A stretch of 13,529 nucleotides of DNA, from contig JAPKMV010000036.1 of NCBI GenBank assembly GCA_026645635.1, positions 1 to 13,529 of the forward strand, read 5' to 3'. The notes under the pieces were generated by a model, which was not told the DNA's origin, searched no databases, and saw only the letters and a list, made by a program, of their open reading frames with translations. Made by a program: the position numbers and the translations under genes. This DNA is from Caldilineaceae bacterium. Its GTDB lineage: Bacteria; Chloroflexota; Anaerolineae; Caldilineales; Caldilineaceae. Below are positions 1 to 7,609 of the stretch, in pieces (within the stretch, counting starts at the first letter, position 1; every line of letters begins with the position of its first letter).

Positions 1-1444
1 CCAGCTCCTCGCCGCTGTGCTCGGCGAAGATCATGTGCTCGTCGTACTCGCACGCCACATTGATCTTGTTCATGTCGAAGGTGAGATGCAGGCGTTCTGC
101 GTCGGCGTGCGCGATGCGCGCCCACTCGCGCTTGGGGCGGCGCGTGCGATAATCCACCACCACTTCCCCCGACTGGCTGCGCTCCAGGGTGATCAGCGCG
201 CCCACCGGCACCTGGTGATCCTCCATCCACTTGGCCAGGCCCACCACGTAGCGCCCCTCGTGGACGACCCAGCCGGTGTAGCGCGTGCCCCAACGCCCAT
301 CCACCAGCGTGACCACGGAAACGCCGTCGCTCGACTGCGGAAAGAAGCCGCGGGTGCGGCTGCTCACCGGCAGTGTGCCGTGACGGCGGTGTGGGTAGGT
401 GAGGGTGAAGCTGGTGGAGGGCACCAGCGACGGCGCCTCGCCGCGCATCCCGCCTTCGCTCCACTCGTCGTCCAGTTCCCATTCCAGTTGCAGCATCTCC
501 ACCGTAAGCAGCGAGCGATTGTAACCCAGCGGGCGATAGCGCAGCAGCGGCGGGATCGACTGCACAGCGGGCGGCAGCAGCCGCCGCAGGAACCAGGCAA
601 TCTCGCGGCCCTGGCGCACACGCACGAAGCGTTCATCGTTGCTCAGGCTGTGATCGAGGCTGAGGACGCGCATGGCCAGGCTCACGTTGCTGTCCAGGTC
701 GGCCTCGTTGAGGAGTTCCTGCGCCGACAGGGGACGCCCCTGCACTTCGATGAGCGCCTCGGCGATGTTCATGTGGCCGACATGCACCTCGGCGAGCATG
801 TCCTTGAGCAGCCAACTGCCGCCGACTTCCACAAACATCTCGTGGCGATCGCCCTCTTCCAGGGCATAGAGCACGGCCTCGTCGATTTCGCTCTGGTAGA
901 GTTTGTAGATTTCGCTGGCAGAGAGCAGGCTGACATCGTGCACCAGACTCGCGCCGTTGACCTGGTTGAGCCGATGGGAAGTCTGCAGGCCGGCGGCGAA
1001 TTCGCGCGGCTTGCTCTTGCCCTTCTCATCGAACTGCACCTGGATCACCTCGAAGTCGCCGTGTTCCGGGTTTTGCCCCGGGCGCACCCCGATCACCGTG
1101 CCGACGGCAAACTCCAGCCCAGGGAAGACCAGGGTCTGACCGACTTGATAGCGCTGCCGCGGCGCATAGATGGCGCCTTTCGTCAACTCCTGTTCGATGC
1201 GCGCGTTTTCCCGGCGCAGATATTCATCGACCAGGCTCAGCACCAGTTCGCTGAGCTTCTGCGGTTTTTGCGCATCCAGAAGCGACTGGTACAGAAATTC
1301 CACATCATCGGCAGTGACTTCAAATTTGTCCCGCCAGAAAGCTGCTGTTTGAGTTGGGCGCTGCAGCACGCTTTCCCCCTTTGCCTCGAAATAGACGAAG
1401 AACCGTTGAAAACTACCTTTTACAGCAAACGGAAAGTATAGCAT
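1..1444 (-). CDS. Unrecognised protein with probable winged-helix segment (C-terminus off-window)
   Basis: I do not recognise this family. The minus-strand frame is open from an ATG at 1444-1442 to the left edge, giving 481 codons with no stop, so the C-terminus is missing. The protein starts [16 protein letters not shown]. Around residues 225-292 (about 570-772) there is a helix-rich stretch: [20 protein letters not shown], a variable loop, then DERFVRV and [10 protein letters not shown]. Its spacing resembles small winged-helix/HARE-HTH domains, so DNA or RNA binding is an inference. The rest looks beta-rich, with [15 protein letters not shown] near residue 95 and [18 protein letters not shown] towards the end. 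I see no signal peptide or membrane segment. It is divergent from glgC across a 173-bp gap. I found no clear Shine-Dalgarno before the ATG; the start is chosen because it is the only nearby ATG and the frame runs straight into conserved-looking sequence. Confidence 0.75.
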   Translation of the reverse strand, partial: MLYFPFAVKGSFQRFFVYFEAKGESVLQRPTQTAAFWRDKFEVTADDVEFLYQSLLDAQKPQKLSELVLSLVDEYLRRENARIEQELTKGAIYAPRQRYQVGQTLVFPGLEFAVGTVIGVRPGQNPEHGDFEVIQVQFDEKGKSKPREFAAGLQTSHRLNQVNGASLVHDVSLLSASEIYKLYQSEIDEAVLYALEEGDRHEMFVEVGGSWLLKDMLAEVHVGHMNIAEALIEVQGRPLSAQELLNEADLDSNVSLAMRVLSLDHSLSNDERFVRVRQGREIAWFLRRLLPPAVQSIPPLLRYRPLGYNRSLLTVEMLQLEWELDDEWSEGGMRGEAPSLVPSTSFTLTYPHRRHGTLPVSSRTRGFFPQSSDGVSVVTLVDGRWGTRYTGWVVHEGRYVVGLAKWMEDHQVPVGALITLERSQSGEVVVDYRTRRPKREWARIAHADAERLHLTFDMNKINVACEYDEHMIFAEHSGEEL

Positions 1445-1521
1445 GGATGACCGAAGCGACCAAACGCGCGCGCCCGCTTATCTCTCGCAATTCTGAAGTC
1501 GCCCAAGTGGCAAAAGGACGT

Positions 1522-1550
1522 TTGTACAATTGCCCGCAATCAGGTAGACT
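1522..1550 (+). promoter_or_regulatory. Candidate sigma-70-type promoter for the glg cluster
   Basis: TTGTAC at 1522-1527 and TAGACT at 1545-1550 are separated by 17 bp and lie about 68 bp upstream of the glgC ATG. They match the consensus boxes at 3/6 and 4/6, so this is weak. TTGTACAA (1522-1529) is also a perfect 8-bp palindrome that could be an operator half-site. The rest of the 1445-1617 gap shows no repeat, RNA gene or second convincing promoter. Confidence 0.3.
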
Positions 1551-1617
1551 ATCAGCCCAGTAGGTCGTCGTTACTCTCCAACCCATTTAGCCGCACGTGA
1601 TAAGAGATACGCATGCC

Positions 1618-2874
1618 ATGAATACCATTGCTATGATTCTAGCGGGCGGTGAAGGCACACGGCTCACGGTGCTTTCAGAAGAGCGCGCCAAGCCTGCGGT
1701 GCCCTTTGCCGGCAAATTTCGGATTATCGATTTCACCCTCAGCAACTGCGTCAACAGCGGCATCTACACCGTCGGTGTGTTGACCCAGTATCGACCCCAC
1801 AGCTTGAACGACCATATCGGCATCGGCAAGCCGTGGGATCTGGACCGCAGCCGCGGCGGCGTCCGTCTGCTCCAACCCTATCAGGCGCGCAAAGGCCAGA
1901 ACTGGTACGCCGGCACCGCCGACGCCATCTACCAGAACCTGAACTTCATCCAGAACAGCCGCGCCGACAACGTGATTATTCTCTCCGGCGATCACATCTA
2001 CAAGATGGATTACCGACCGATGATCGACTATCACATCGCACGCGGCGCCGATCTCACCATCGGCGTGATGCCGGTGCCCATCGAGGAGGCGTTCCGCTTT
2101 GGCATCATGGCGGTGGACGAAGAACAGCGCATCGTGCAGTTCTTCGAGAAGCCCAAAGATCGCGACAAGGGCAACCTGGCGTCGATGGGCATCTACGTCT
2201 TCAACGCCAACATTCTGGAACGGCGCTTGAGCGAAGGCCGCCCCGACAAGCCGCGCAACGACTTCGGCAAGGATATCATCCCCGCCATGATCGCAGCCGG
2301 CGACAGCGTCTTCGCCTATCGCTTCGAGGGCTACTGGGTGGATGTGGGCACGATCGACTCCTACTGGGCGACCAGCCTGGAACTGCTCCAGCCCAACGCC
2401 GCGCTCGACCTCTACAACGACCAGTGGCCGATGCACACCAAGTCGGAAGAACGCCCGCCCGCCAAAATGGGGCCGCAGGCCAAAGTCGCCACCAGCATGA
2501 TCTCCAACGGCTGCGTCGTGCGCGGCGTGGTGACGAACAGCGTGCTCTCGCCCGGCGTCTATGTCAGCCCTGGCGCCGTGGTGCAGAACAGCGTGGTGAT
2601 GAACGACACCTGGATCGGCCCCGGCGCGCGCCTCGACAAGGTGGTCATCGACAAACAGGTGGTGATCGGCGCCGGCGCGGTGGTGGGCGAGGGCAACGAG
2701 GCCACCGTCAACGAGCAGATGCCCGACCGCCTCACCAACGGCATTACCGTGGTGGGCAAGGGCGCTTTCATCCCCGAAGGCGCACGCATCGGGCGCAACG
2801 TGCTGATCAACAGCGGCCGCGACGAAACCGCCTATCCTGATGACAAGATCGTGGCGGACGGGAAAACCATATGA
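1618..2874 (+). CDS. glgC: Glucose-1-phosphate adenylyltransferase (ADP-glucose pyrophosphorylase), catalytic copy
   Basis: Makes ADP-glucose and pyrophosphate from ATP and glucose-1-phosphate in the cytosol, the committed step of bacterial glycogen synthesis. The protein is 418 residues, a normal family length. The N-terminal nucleotidyltransferase domain shows [10 protein letters not shown] (residues 7-16), [27 protein letters not shown] with the catalytic-region Asp, FEKPKD with the glucose-1-phosphate Lys, and [13 protein letters not shown]. The last third (from about residue 280) is a left-handed beta-helix with hexapeptide-like repeats such as [15 protein letters not shown] 1618 is preferred over the in-frame GTG at 1597 because TAAGAGA lies about 10 bp upstream and conserved sequence starts immediately. 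It leads a plus-strand cluster with a second glgC-like gene 124 bp downstream. It keeps the Arg of GTRL and the Lys of RAKPAV that the second copy lacks. Confidence 0.96.
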   Translation: MNTIAMILAGGEGTRLTVLSEERAKPAVPFAGKFRIIDFTLSNCVNSGIYTVGVLTQYRPHSLNDHIGIGKPWDLDRSRGGVRLLQPYQARKGQNWYAGTADAIYQNLNFIQNSRADNVIILSGDHIYKMDYRPMIDYHIARGADLTIGVMPVPIEEAFRFGIMAVDEEQRIVQFFEKPKDRDKGNLASMGIYVFNANILERRLSEGRPDKPRNDFGKDIIPAMIAAGDSVFAYRFEGYWVDVGTIDSYWATSLELLQPNAALDLYNDQWPMHTKSEERPPAKMGPQAKVATSMISNGCVVRGVVTNSVLSPGVYVSPGAVVQNSVVMNDTWIGPGARLDKVVIDKQVVIGAGAVVGEGNEATVNEQMPDRLTNGITVVGKGAFIPEGARIGRNVLINSGRDETAYPDDKIVADGKTI

Positions 2875-2875
2875 A

Positions 2876-2990
2876 TTGTCAATTGTCAATGGCCAATTGT
2901 TAACGGTCTACTGTCAGCCGCGACCAGCCGGCAGCCAACCAGCAGCAATTGAAAATTGACCATTGACCATTGAAAATTGACCATTGAACG
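2876..2990. repeat. Palindromic heptad array between the two glgC genes
   Basis: The left arm reads as consecutive 7-mers: TTGTCAA (2876), TTGTCAA (2883), TGGCCAA (2890), TTGTTAA (2897), then weaker copies to about 2917. The right arm reads in the opposite sense: TTGAAAA (2949), TTGACCA (2956), TTGACCA (2963), TTGAAAA (2970), TTGACCA (2977), TTGAACG (2984). The arms are therefore inverted copies of a degenerate 7-bp unit around a GC-rich centre (about 2918-2948), able to form an imperfect hairpin. The array fills the whole spacer from just after the glgC stop to the ribosome binding site of the next gene. Confidence 0.85.
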
Positions 2991-2998
2991 AGGTGGGT

Positions 2999-4253
2999 AT
3001 GGCGAACGCATTTGCAGTGATCATGGCCGGCGGCTCCAGCGAACATCTCAGCGTGCTCACCGAGACGCGCGCCGAGCCGGCCGTGCCTTTTGGCGGCAAG
3101 TTCCGCCTCATCGATTTTCCGTTGAGCAACTGTGTCAACAGCGGTATCTACAACGTGGCCGTGCTGACCCAGTACAAGCCGCGCAGCCTCAACGACCACA
3201 TCGGCATCGGCAGGCCGTGGGACTTGGACCGGGCGACGGGCGGGCTGCGCCTCCTGCAACCCTATCGCGGCGGCCCCTACGGCGACTGGCAACAGGGCAC
3301 CGCCGACGCCGTGCGCCGCAACCTGGACTTCGTACTCCAGCAGAATGAGGAGCACGTGCTGATCCTGGCCGGCGACCACATCTACTTGATGAATTACCAG
3401 CCGATGCTGCGCCAGCACATCCAGAGCGGCGCGGATCTCACTGTGGCCGTGCGCCGGGTGAACTCGCACGAGACGCATCGCTACGGCATCGTCACCGTCG
3501 GCGCCGACGACCGCATCATTGAGTTCCGCGAAAAGCCGCGCCACTCCCAGGAGACGTTGGCGTCGATGGGCATCTACGTCTTCCGCAAGAGCGCGCTGGT
3601 GGATTTGCTCAGCGAGGGCAAGTATGTGGACTTTGGCCGCGACGTGCTGCCGGCGATGGTGAAACAGCAGGGTGCGGTGCGCGCCTATCAGTTCCCCGGC
3701 TACTGGGCCGATGTCGGCAACGTGCACGCCTACTGGGAAGCCAACATGAGTCTGCTGGCCGAAGATCCGGCGCTGAACCTGTACGACCAGGATTGGATCA
3801 TCCATACGCGAAGAACGGGCGCCCAGCAAGATCGGCGCCAACGCGCAGGTGGGCGGCAGCCTCATCTCCAACGGCTGCCGCATCGAGGGTACGGTGGAGC
3901 GCAGCGTCCTCTCGCCCGGCGTTTACGTGGCCGAAGGGGCAATCGTGCGCGACAGTGTCATCCTCTACGACGCCATTGTCGAAGCCGGCGCCGTGGTGGA
4001 TCGCTCCATCGTCGACAAGCGGGCGGTGATCGGCGCGGGCGCACGGGTCGGCGCGGGGGACGACAACCAACCCAACAGCGCGCTGCCGCGTGTGCTCAAC
4101 ACCGGTCTGACCTTGATCGGCGAAAAATCTGTCGTGCCTGCCGAGTATACCCTGGGCCGCAATGTCGTTGTTCACCCGGAGAGTGACCTGAAGAGCTTCG
4201 GCAAAAAGAAGACCGTGGCGAGCGGGGCGGTGATTGGGGAAGATCACCGCTGA
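2999..4253 (+). pseudogene. Second GlgC-like gene, probable GlgD-type modulatory subunit, frameshifted near 3809
   Basis: A paralogue of the upstream glgC, likely an ADP-glucose pyrophosphorylase subunit. The ATG at 2999 has GAGG at 2990-2993 as ribosome binding site; an in-frame TTG at 2984 lies inside the repeat and is not needed. Residues 1-270 form the nucleotidyltransferase domain, with [17 protein letters not shown] and [13 protein letters not shown]. After HT (3803-3808) homology jumps to another frame, where [15 protein letters not shown] and the beta-helix domain continue to TGA 4253. Restoring 2 or 5 nt gives 418 or 419 residues, matching the 418 of the neighbour. Unshifted, translation runs on in a non-homologous basic frame to 4186. 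Its glycine loop is GGSSEHL instead of GGEGTRL, and RAKPAV is RAEPAV, so it is probably non-catalytic. A true lesion and a sequencing indel cannot be separated here. A small gene follows 27 bp later. Confidence 0.88.
3803..3812 (+). other. Frameshift site in the second glgC-like gene
   Basis: The original frame reads CAT ACG (His-Thr, 3803-3808). One unpaired C (3809) follows, then GAA GAA CGG in the new frame from 3810. The intact paralogue has His-Thr-Lys-Ser-Glu-Glu-Arg here. Loss of 5 nt, for example by slippage between two GCG triplets in an Arg-Ser codon pair, would explain it; loss of 2 nt or gain of 1 nt would also fit. Confidence 0.8.
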
Positions 4254-4280
4254 CGACCGTTTTTCAAGCACGGAGCACAG

Positions 4281-4613
4281 ATGCGCATCTGGTTGATCGG
4301 CGCCGACCGCATCGGCGTGAGTGTCCTGCAGCAGCTCAAGAAAAGCGACACCATCGAAGTGGTGGTCAGCGACCTGAGCGAGCGCCCGCGCGCCGTCACC
4401 GAGAAAATCATCCCGATGGTGGATTACGTGGAGACGGTGACGCCGATCAACATCAACCACCTGGCCAAGCGCATCCGCCCTGACCTGATCCTCATCGACC
4501 GCGGCGCGGCCGAACGCATGTTGAGCCGCATCACCGGCGGCGTCGAATTCGCCCAGTCGATCCAAGAAGAGATCGCCGCAGCGAGCGAAGTGCCGTGTTT
4601 GGTGATTGGGTAG
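4281..4613 (+). CDS. Small Rossmann-like (TrkA-N-like) protein of unknown function
   Basis: A 110-residue protein whose function I do not recognise. It begins MRIWLIGADRIGVSVLQQLK, which looks like the first beta-alpha unit of a Rossmann fold with a degenerate glycine motif (G7-A-D-R-I-G12, the central Gly replaced by Asp). A second strand, IEVVVSD, ends in an acidic residue as in NAD-binding TrkA-N or dehydrogenase N-domains. The C-terminal half, with IRPDLILIDRGAAERM and PCLVIG, could complete a small alpha/beta domain. There is no partner domain, so it is the size of a lone nucleotide-binding module. The ATG has GGAG at 4272-4275, 5 bp upstream. It lies 27 bp after the second glgC-like gene on the same strand, so co-transcription with the glg genes is likely and a link to glycogen control is possible but unproven. 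It ends in TAG. Confidence 0.8.
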   Translation: MRIWLIGADRIGVSVLQQLKKSDTIEVVVSDLSERPRAVTEKIIPMVDYVETVTPININHLAKRIRPDLILIDRGAAERMLSRITGGVEFAQSIQEEIAAASEVPCLVIG

Positions 4614-4716
4614 TGGAGACTGGAGATTGGAGATTAGGAGATTGAGAGATTGTGCGATTGCGTAATCTCCAATCTCCAATCTCCTAATCTCTCAATCTCC
4701 TAATCTCTTAATCTCC
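4614..4716. repeat. Palindromic GGAGATT/AATCTCC array filling a convergent gap; possible bidirectional terminator
   Basis: The array starts at the base after one stop codon and ends one base before the complement of the opposing stop. The left arm has units TGGAGAC (4614), TGGAGAT (4621), TGGAGAT (4628), then 8-bp variants to 4658. The right arm has TAATCTCC (4663), AATCTCC (4671), AATCTCC (4678), TAATCTCT (4685), CAATCTCC (4693), TAATCTCT (4701), TAATCTCC (4709). The arms are reverse complements in register over much of their length, so RNA from either strand can fold into a long imperfect hairpin. No T-tract follows, so a terminator role is inferred from position and fold only. Confidence 0.88.
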
Positions 4717-4717
4717 C

Positions 4718-6274
4718 TCACCCCGCCGGATACCCCGTAATCTCGCGAATTTCCTTGTACAGCGGTTTCAGCCGGTCATAGAGCTTGAGGTAGACGCGGC
4801 GGTAGAGGTTGTCGTAGAGGTCGCGCGCCTGGGGGTTGGGGTCGAAGATGTGGCCGACCCGCGTCATCTCGCGCACGGCGGTGTCGAAGTCGGAATGCAG
4901 TTTGAGGCCGACCGCGGCGTCGATGGCCGCGCCCAGCCCGGATGTTTCGTAGACGTGCGGGCGAATCGCCGGCAGCCCGAAGATGTCGGCGCTGAGCTGC
5001 ATGACCACGTCACTCTGCGAGCCGCCGCCCGACACGCGCAGCTCGGTGATGGCATGGCCGATGCGCCGCTCCAGCCGCTCCTTGCCCTCGCGCAGCCCGT
5101 AGGCCAGCCCCTCCAGGATGGCGCGGTAGAGGTGGGCGCGGGTGTGGATGTCGCCAAAGCCGACCACAGCGCCCTTCGCTTCCGGTCCCGGCACCTTGAG
5201 ACCGGGCGACCAATACGGCTGGAGCACCAGCCCCTGTGCACCGGGCGGCACCGCGGCCACCAGATCGTCGAGCAGCTTCTCCGGCGGGATGCCCTGCGCC
5301 TCAGCCAGTTGCAGTTCAATCTGGCCAAATTCCTTTTTGAACCAGCTCACCATCCAAAAACCGCGGTAGATCTGCACTTCCAGGCTGTAGGCGTTGGGCA
5401 CCGCCGATGGGAAAGGCGGGATCAGCGGGATCGGCTCCACGTAGCGGCGCTGGGTGTTGGTGATCGTCGCGGTGGTGCCGTAGCTGATGCAGCCGACATG
5501 CGGCGCCAGGCTGCCCGCGCCGATCACCTCGCACGCCTTGTCCGCGGCCGCCGCGATCATGGGCAGCCCGGCGGGGATGCCGGTCGCGGCGCTGGCCGCG
5601 GCGCTGATCTCGCCCAACTGTGTGGCGGGCGGCGCCAGGTCGGGCAAAATCTCCCGCGCCATCGGCACCACCTGCCACTTCCAGTCCCAGTTGGACGCCC
5701 AGCGCAGTTTCTTGTAATCGAAGGGCATGAAGCCCACCTGACAGCCGACAGAATCCACAAAGCGGCCGGTCAGGCGATAGGTGAGATAGCCGGAGAGATA
5801 GAGATATTTGTGGGTGTTCGCCCAGATGTCATGTTGATGCGTGCGCAGCCAATTCGCTTCGGCCTCGGCCTGGATGTAAGCGATGGTGTCGGTCATGCGC
5901 GCCAGCTTGAAGGCCAGTCCCCACAGCCCGCCCAGCGGCGGCTGCCCTTCCGTGCGCCGCTGATCCAGCCAGACGATGGCCGGGCGCAGCGGCTTGCCCT
6001 CCTTGTCCACGTTGATCACCGTGGAGCGCTGCGTGGTGAGCGCCACCCCGGCGATGGCCTCCCGCGGCACGGGCGACTTGGGCCACAGTTCCTGGCACGC
6101 CTGGCAGAGAGAGTCCCAGTAGTAGTCGGGATTCTGCTCGGCCCAGCCCGGCTGCGTCGAAAAATAGGGTTCGAGGTAAACCTGGGACTTGGCCACCAGG
6201 TTGCCGCGCAGGTCGAAGATGAGCGCGCGGACGCTCTGGGTGCCGTTGTCGATTGCCAGCAGGTGGTCGCGCAT
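4718..6274 (-). CDS. FGGY-family carbohydrate kinase, substrate unknown
   Basis: Cytosolic ATP-dependent sugar or polyol kinase of the FGGY family (xylulokinase, glycerol kinase, AI-2 kinase relatives). The protein is 518 residues, a normal length. The N-terminal phosphate-1 motif is [16 protein letters not shown] (residues 6-21); IVWLDQRR (100-107) matches the conserved W-x-D-x-R stretch; the likely catalytic-base Asp is D245 in AAADKACEV; phosphate-2 is ISYGTTATI (263-271); the C-terminal adenosine motif contains [20 protein letters not shown]. The ATG at 6274 is placed directly before the first motif; no strong Shine-Dalgarno is visible. The substrate cannot be assigned: no isomerase, transporter or regulator of a sugar pathway lies nearby. 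It is convergent with the glg cluster, and its upstream gap to rnz holds two repeat elements. Confidence 0.93.
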   Translation of the reverse strand: MRDHLLAIDNGTQSVRALIFDLRGNLVAKSQVYLEPYFSTQPGWAEQNPDYYWDSLCQACQELWPKSPVPREAIAGVALTTQRSTVINVDKEGKPLRPAIVWLDQRRTEGQPPLGGLWGLAFKLARMTDTIAYIQAEAEANWLRTHQHDIWANTHKYLYLSGYLTYRLTGRFVDSVGCQVGFMPFDYKKLRWASNWDWKWQVVPMAREILPDLAPPATQLGEISAAASAATGIPAGLPMIAAAADKACEVIGAGSLAPHVGCISYGTTATITNTQRRYVEPIPLIPPFPSAVPNAYSLEVQIYRGFWMVSWFKKEFGQIELQLAEAQGIPPEKLLDDLVAAVPPGAQGLVLQPYWSPGLKVPGPEAKGAVVGFGDIHTRAHLYRAILEGLAYGLREGKERLERRIGHAITELRVSGGGSQSDVVMQLSADIFGLPAIRPHVYETSGLGAAIDAAVGLKLHSDFDTAVREMTRVGHIFDPNPQARDLYDNLYRRVYLKLYDRLKPLYKEIREITGYPAG

Positions 6275-6288
6275 AGGGAAGGCTCACT

Positions 6289-6317
6289 CACGCAAAGACG
6301 CCAAGACGCAAAACGCC
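6289..6317. repeat. Single-arm CGCAAAGA-type repeat upstream of the FGGY kinase
   Basis: Three 8-bp units in a row, CGCAAAGA, CGCCAAGA and CGCAAAAC, preceded by CA. The 13-mer CACGCAAAGACGC (6289-6301) recurs exactly at 9833-9845. Unlike the other arrays I see no clear inverted second arm, so this may be a decayed half. It lies in the presumed 5' leader of the kinase gene, about 15 bp before the ATG. Confidence 0.7.
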
Positions 6318-6353
6318 ATGTGATTTCTCAGACCTCGTCCGAATGAGGATCGG

Positions 6354-6440
6354 AATAGAACGCGGATGACGCGGATTGGGCGGATTTCCACGGATTTGAT
6401 CAGCGCAGATTCGCTCAATCCGCGTCATCCGCGTTCTATT
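6354..6440. repeat. Short palindromic element with perfect 25-bp inverted ends
   Basis: Positions 6354-6378 and 6416-6440 are perfect reverse complements over 25 bp, with a 37-bp centre (6379-6415). The arms consist of degenerate units of the type CGCGGATGA and CGCGGATTG, and the centre holds more relatives (GGCGGATTT, CACGGATTT). No flanking target duplication is visible, and there is no internal ORF. It sits in the gap between rnz and the FGGY kinase and is the best-preserved hairpin in the window. Confidence 0.92.
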
Positions 6441-6466
6441 TCAACTGCCTGAACGGTGACCGCCCC

Positions 6467-7417
6467 TCACCGGTGGCGCAGGCTGCGCATGGTCACCGGC
6501 TTGTCCTTGAAGACCGAGAAGAGATCCAGGTCGTTGGCGAGCGACGTGCTTGGGAAGATGGCCTGCGCTTCGGCCAGGATCTCCTGGTTGGTGTAGCGCC
6601 GGCTGACGTGATGGAGCACCAGATGTTCGACGCCGGCGTTGCGCGCCAGCCGCGCCGCCGCAGTCGCGGTGATGTGGCCGTGCTGCTTCGCCAGGTCTTT
6701 GTCTGCGTCCAGATAAGTCGCCTCGATGGCCAGCAGGTTGGCGCCCGCGGCGATCTCGTGGAGCGGCCCAGTGTGGCTCACGTCGCCGATGAAGCAGAGC
6801 TTGGCGCCCCGCTGCGGCGGGCCAAGCACGCTGTCCGGGTCGATGGTGCGGCCGTCGGGCAGCGTCACCGGCAGGCCGATGGCCAGGTCGCGGCGCACCG
6901 GGCCGTGGGGGATGCCCAGCGCCTCCGCGGCTTCGGCCAGGAAGGGCCGGCGGCTCTTTTCCTCGAAGACAAAGGCCAGGCAGTCCGGCCCGCGGTGCTG
7001 CACCGGCACAACTTCCAGGGTGAAGGTGCGATCCTCGAACAGCACGCCCGGCGTGATCACGTTGAGCGCCACGCCCGCGTGGGGGATGCGCCCCGGGCCG
7101 AAGACCACTTCCATCAGCGCCTGCACCCGCGTCATTGCCGCGGCGCCGCCGAAGATGTTGAGTTCCTCCAGCGCCTCCCAGCGGCCCAACGTGCTCGCCA
7201 GCCCGCCCAGCCCCAGGATGTGGTCCAGGTGCCCGTGGGTGAGGAGGATCTTGTCGAGACGGCGGAAGCCCAGGCCGGAGCGCAGCAACTGGCGCTGCGT
7301 GCCCTCGCCGCAGTCGATCATGAAGCGGTGTTCGTTGGCCAGCACTAGCGCCGACGAGAGGCCGCGCTGCACCGACGGCGCGGAAGCCGATGTACCGAGA
7401 AAGACGAGTTCAAACAT
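6467..7417 (-). CDS. rnz: Ribonuclease Z (tRNA 3' endonuclease)
   Basis: A metallo-beta-lactamase-fold endonuclease that cleaves tRNA precursors after the discriminator base to allow CCA addition. The protein is 316 residues, typical of short bacterial RNase Z. The zinc-site motifs are all present: [13 protein letters not shown] (H61, H63, D65, H66), VPVQHRGP (H141), FIGDVSHT (D212), [20 protein letters not shown] (H248) and [10 protein letters not shown] (H270). The N-terminal [14 protein letters not shown] is a hallmark of the family. The start ATG at 7417 precedes the first strand directly, and a candidate promoter lies close upstream. It is transcribed in the same direction as dcd but separated by 192 bp containing a repeat, so it probably has its own promoter. 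A related phosphodiesterase (ElaC-like) reading of the sequence describes the same family. Confidence 0.95.
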   Translation of the reverse strand: MFELVFLGTSASAPSVQRGLSSALVLANEHRFMIDCGEGTQRQLLRSGLGFRRLDKILLTHGHLDHILGLGGLASTLGRWEALEELNIFGGAAAMTRVQALMEVVFGPGRIPHAGVALNVITPGVLFEDRTFTLEVVPVQHRGPDCLAFVFEEKSRRPFLAEAAEALGIPHGPVRRDLAIGLPVTLPDGRTIDPDSVLGPPQRGAKLCFIGDVSHTGPLHEIAAGANLLAIEATYLDADKDLAKQHGHITATAAARLARNAGVEHLVLHHVSRRYTNQEILAEAQAIFPSTSLANDLDLFSVFKDKPVTMRSLRHR

Positions 7418-7426
7418 GATAGCGCC

Positions 7427-7455
7427 AGTGTACCCGACGATGCGCCGGGCGTCCA
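7427..7455 (-). promoter_or_regulatory. Candidate promoter of rnz
   Basis: On the minus strand TGGACG (7455-7450) and TACACT (7432-7427) are 17 bp apart, each 4/6 to the sigma-70 consensus. The -10 box ends 9 bp before the ATG, predicting a very short leader. The same TACACT box in the same position relative to the start occurs before the ABC permease gene. Confidence 0.4.
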
Positions 7456-7488
7456 GTCAGAAACCGATTGTAAAAAGTCGCCTGATTT

Positions 7489-7601
7489 GACGCGGAGGCG
7501 CAGAGATGCAGAGAAACGCAGAGAGAGCCGAGGCGATCACGCCGCAACACCCTCTGCGTTCTCACTGTGCGCTCTGTGCCTCCTCTGCGACCTCCGTGTC
7601 C
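7489..7601. repeat. Palindromic GCAGAGA-type array between dcd and rnz
   Basis: The left arm (about 7489-7527) carries relatives of GGCGCAGAGA, ATGCAGAGA and ACGCAGAGA. The right arm (about 7551-7601) carries CTCTGCGTT, GCTCTGTGCC, CTCTGCGACC and CTCCGTGTCC, which read as the same type of unit in reverse complement. The unit is about 8-10 bp and imperfect. The arms flank a centre at about 7528-7550. The array almost reaches the complement of the dcd stop codon at 7610. Confidence 0.8.
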
Positions 7602-7609
7602 AGCCATTT

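Noticed and set aside
17..1441. Long plus-strand open frame of 474 codons
   Set aside because: It is antisense to a minus-strand frame that is open to the window edge and reads like a real protein; the plus translation is His/Ala/Arg-rich with no recognisable motif.
1597..1617. GTG at 1597 as the glgC start
   Set aside because: The ATG at 1618 is placed better relative to TAAGAGA and to the first conserved residues.
1675..2889. Long minus-strand open frame of 404 codons across glgC
   Set aside because: Antisense shadow of the clear glgC gene, produced by high GC at third codon positions.
2876..2990. CRISPR array
   Set aside because: The units are only 7 bp, degenerate, contiguous without spacers, and inverted about a centre.
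2900..3883. Minus-strand open frame with repeated NGQWSIFN residues
   Set aside because: The repeated residues are just the translation of the heptad array; the rest is antisense to the second glgC.
4850..6346. Plus-strand open frame of 498 codons
   Set aside because: Antisense to the FGGY kinase, with no motifs and composition typical of a shadow.
6354..6440. MITE or IS end pair
   Set aside because: There are perfect inverted ends, but no target-site duplication and arms made of simple repeated units, as in the other arrays.
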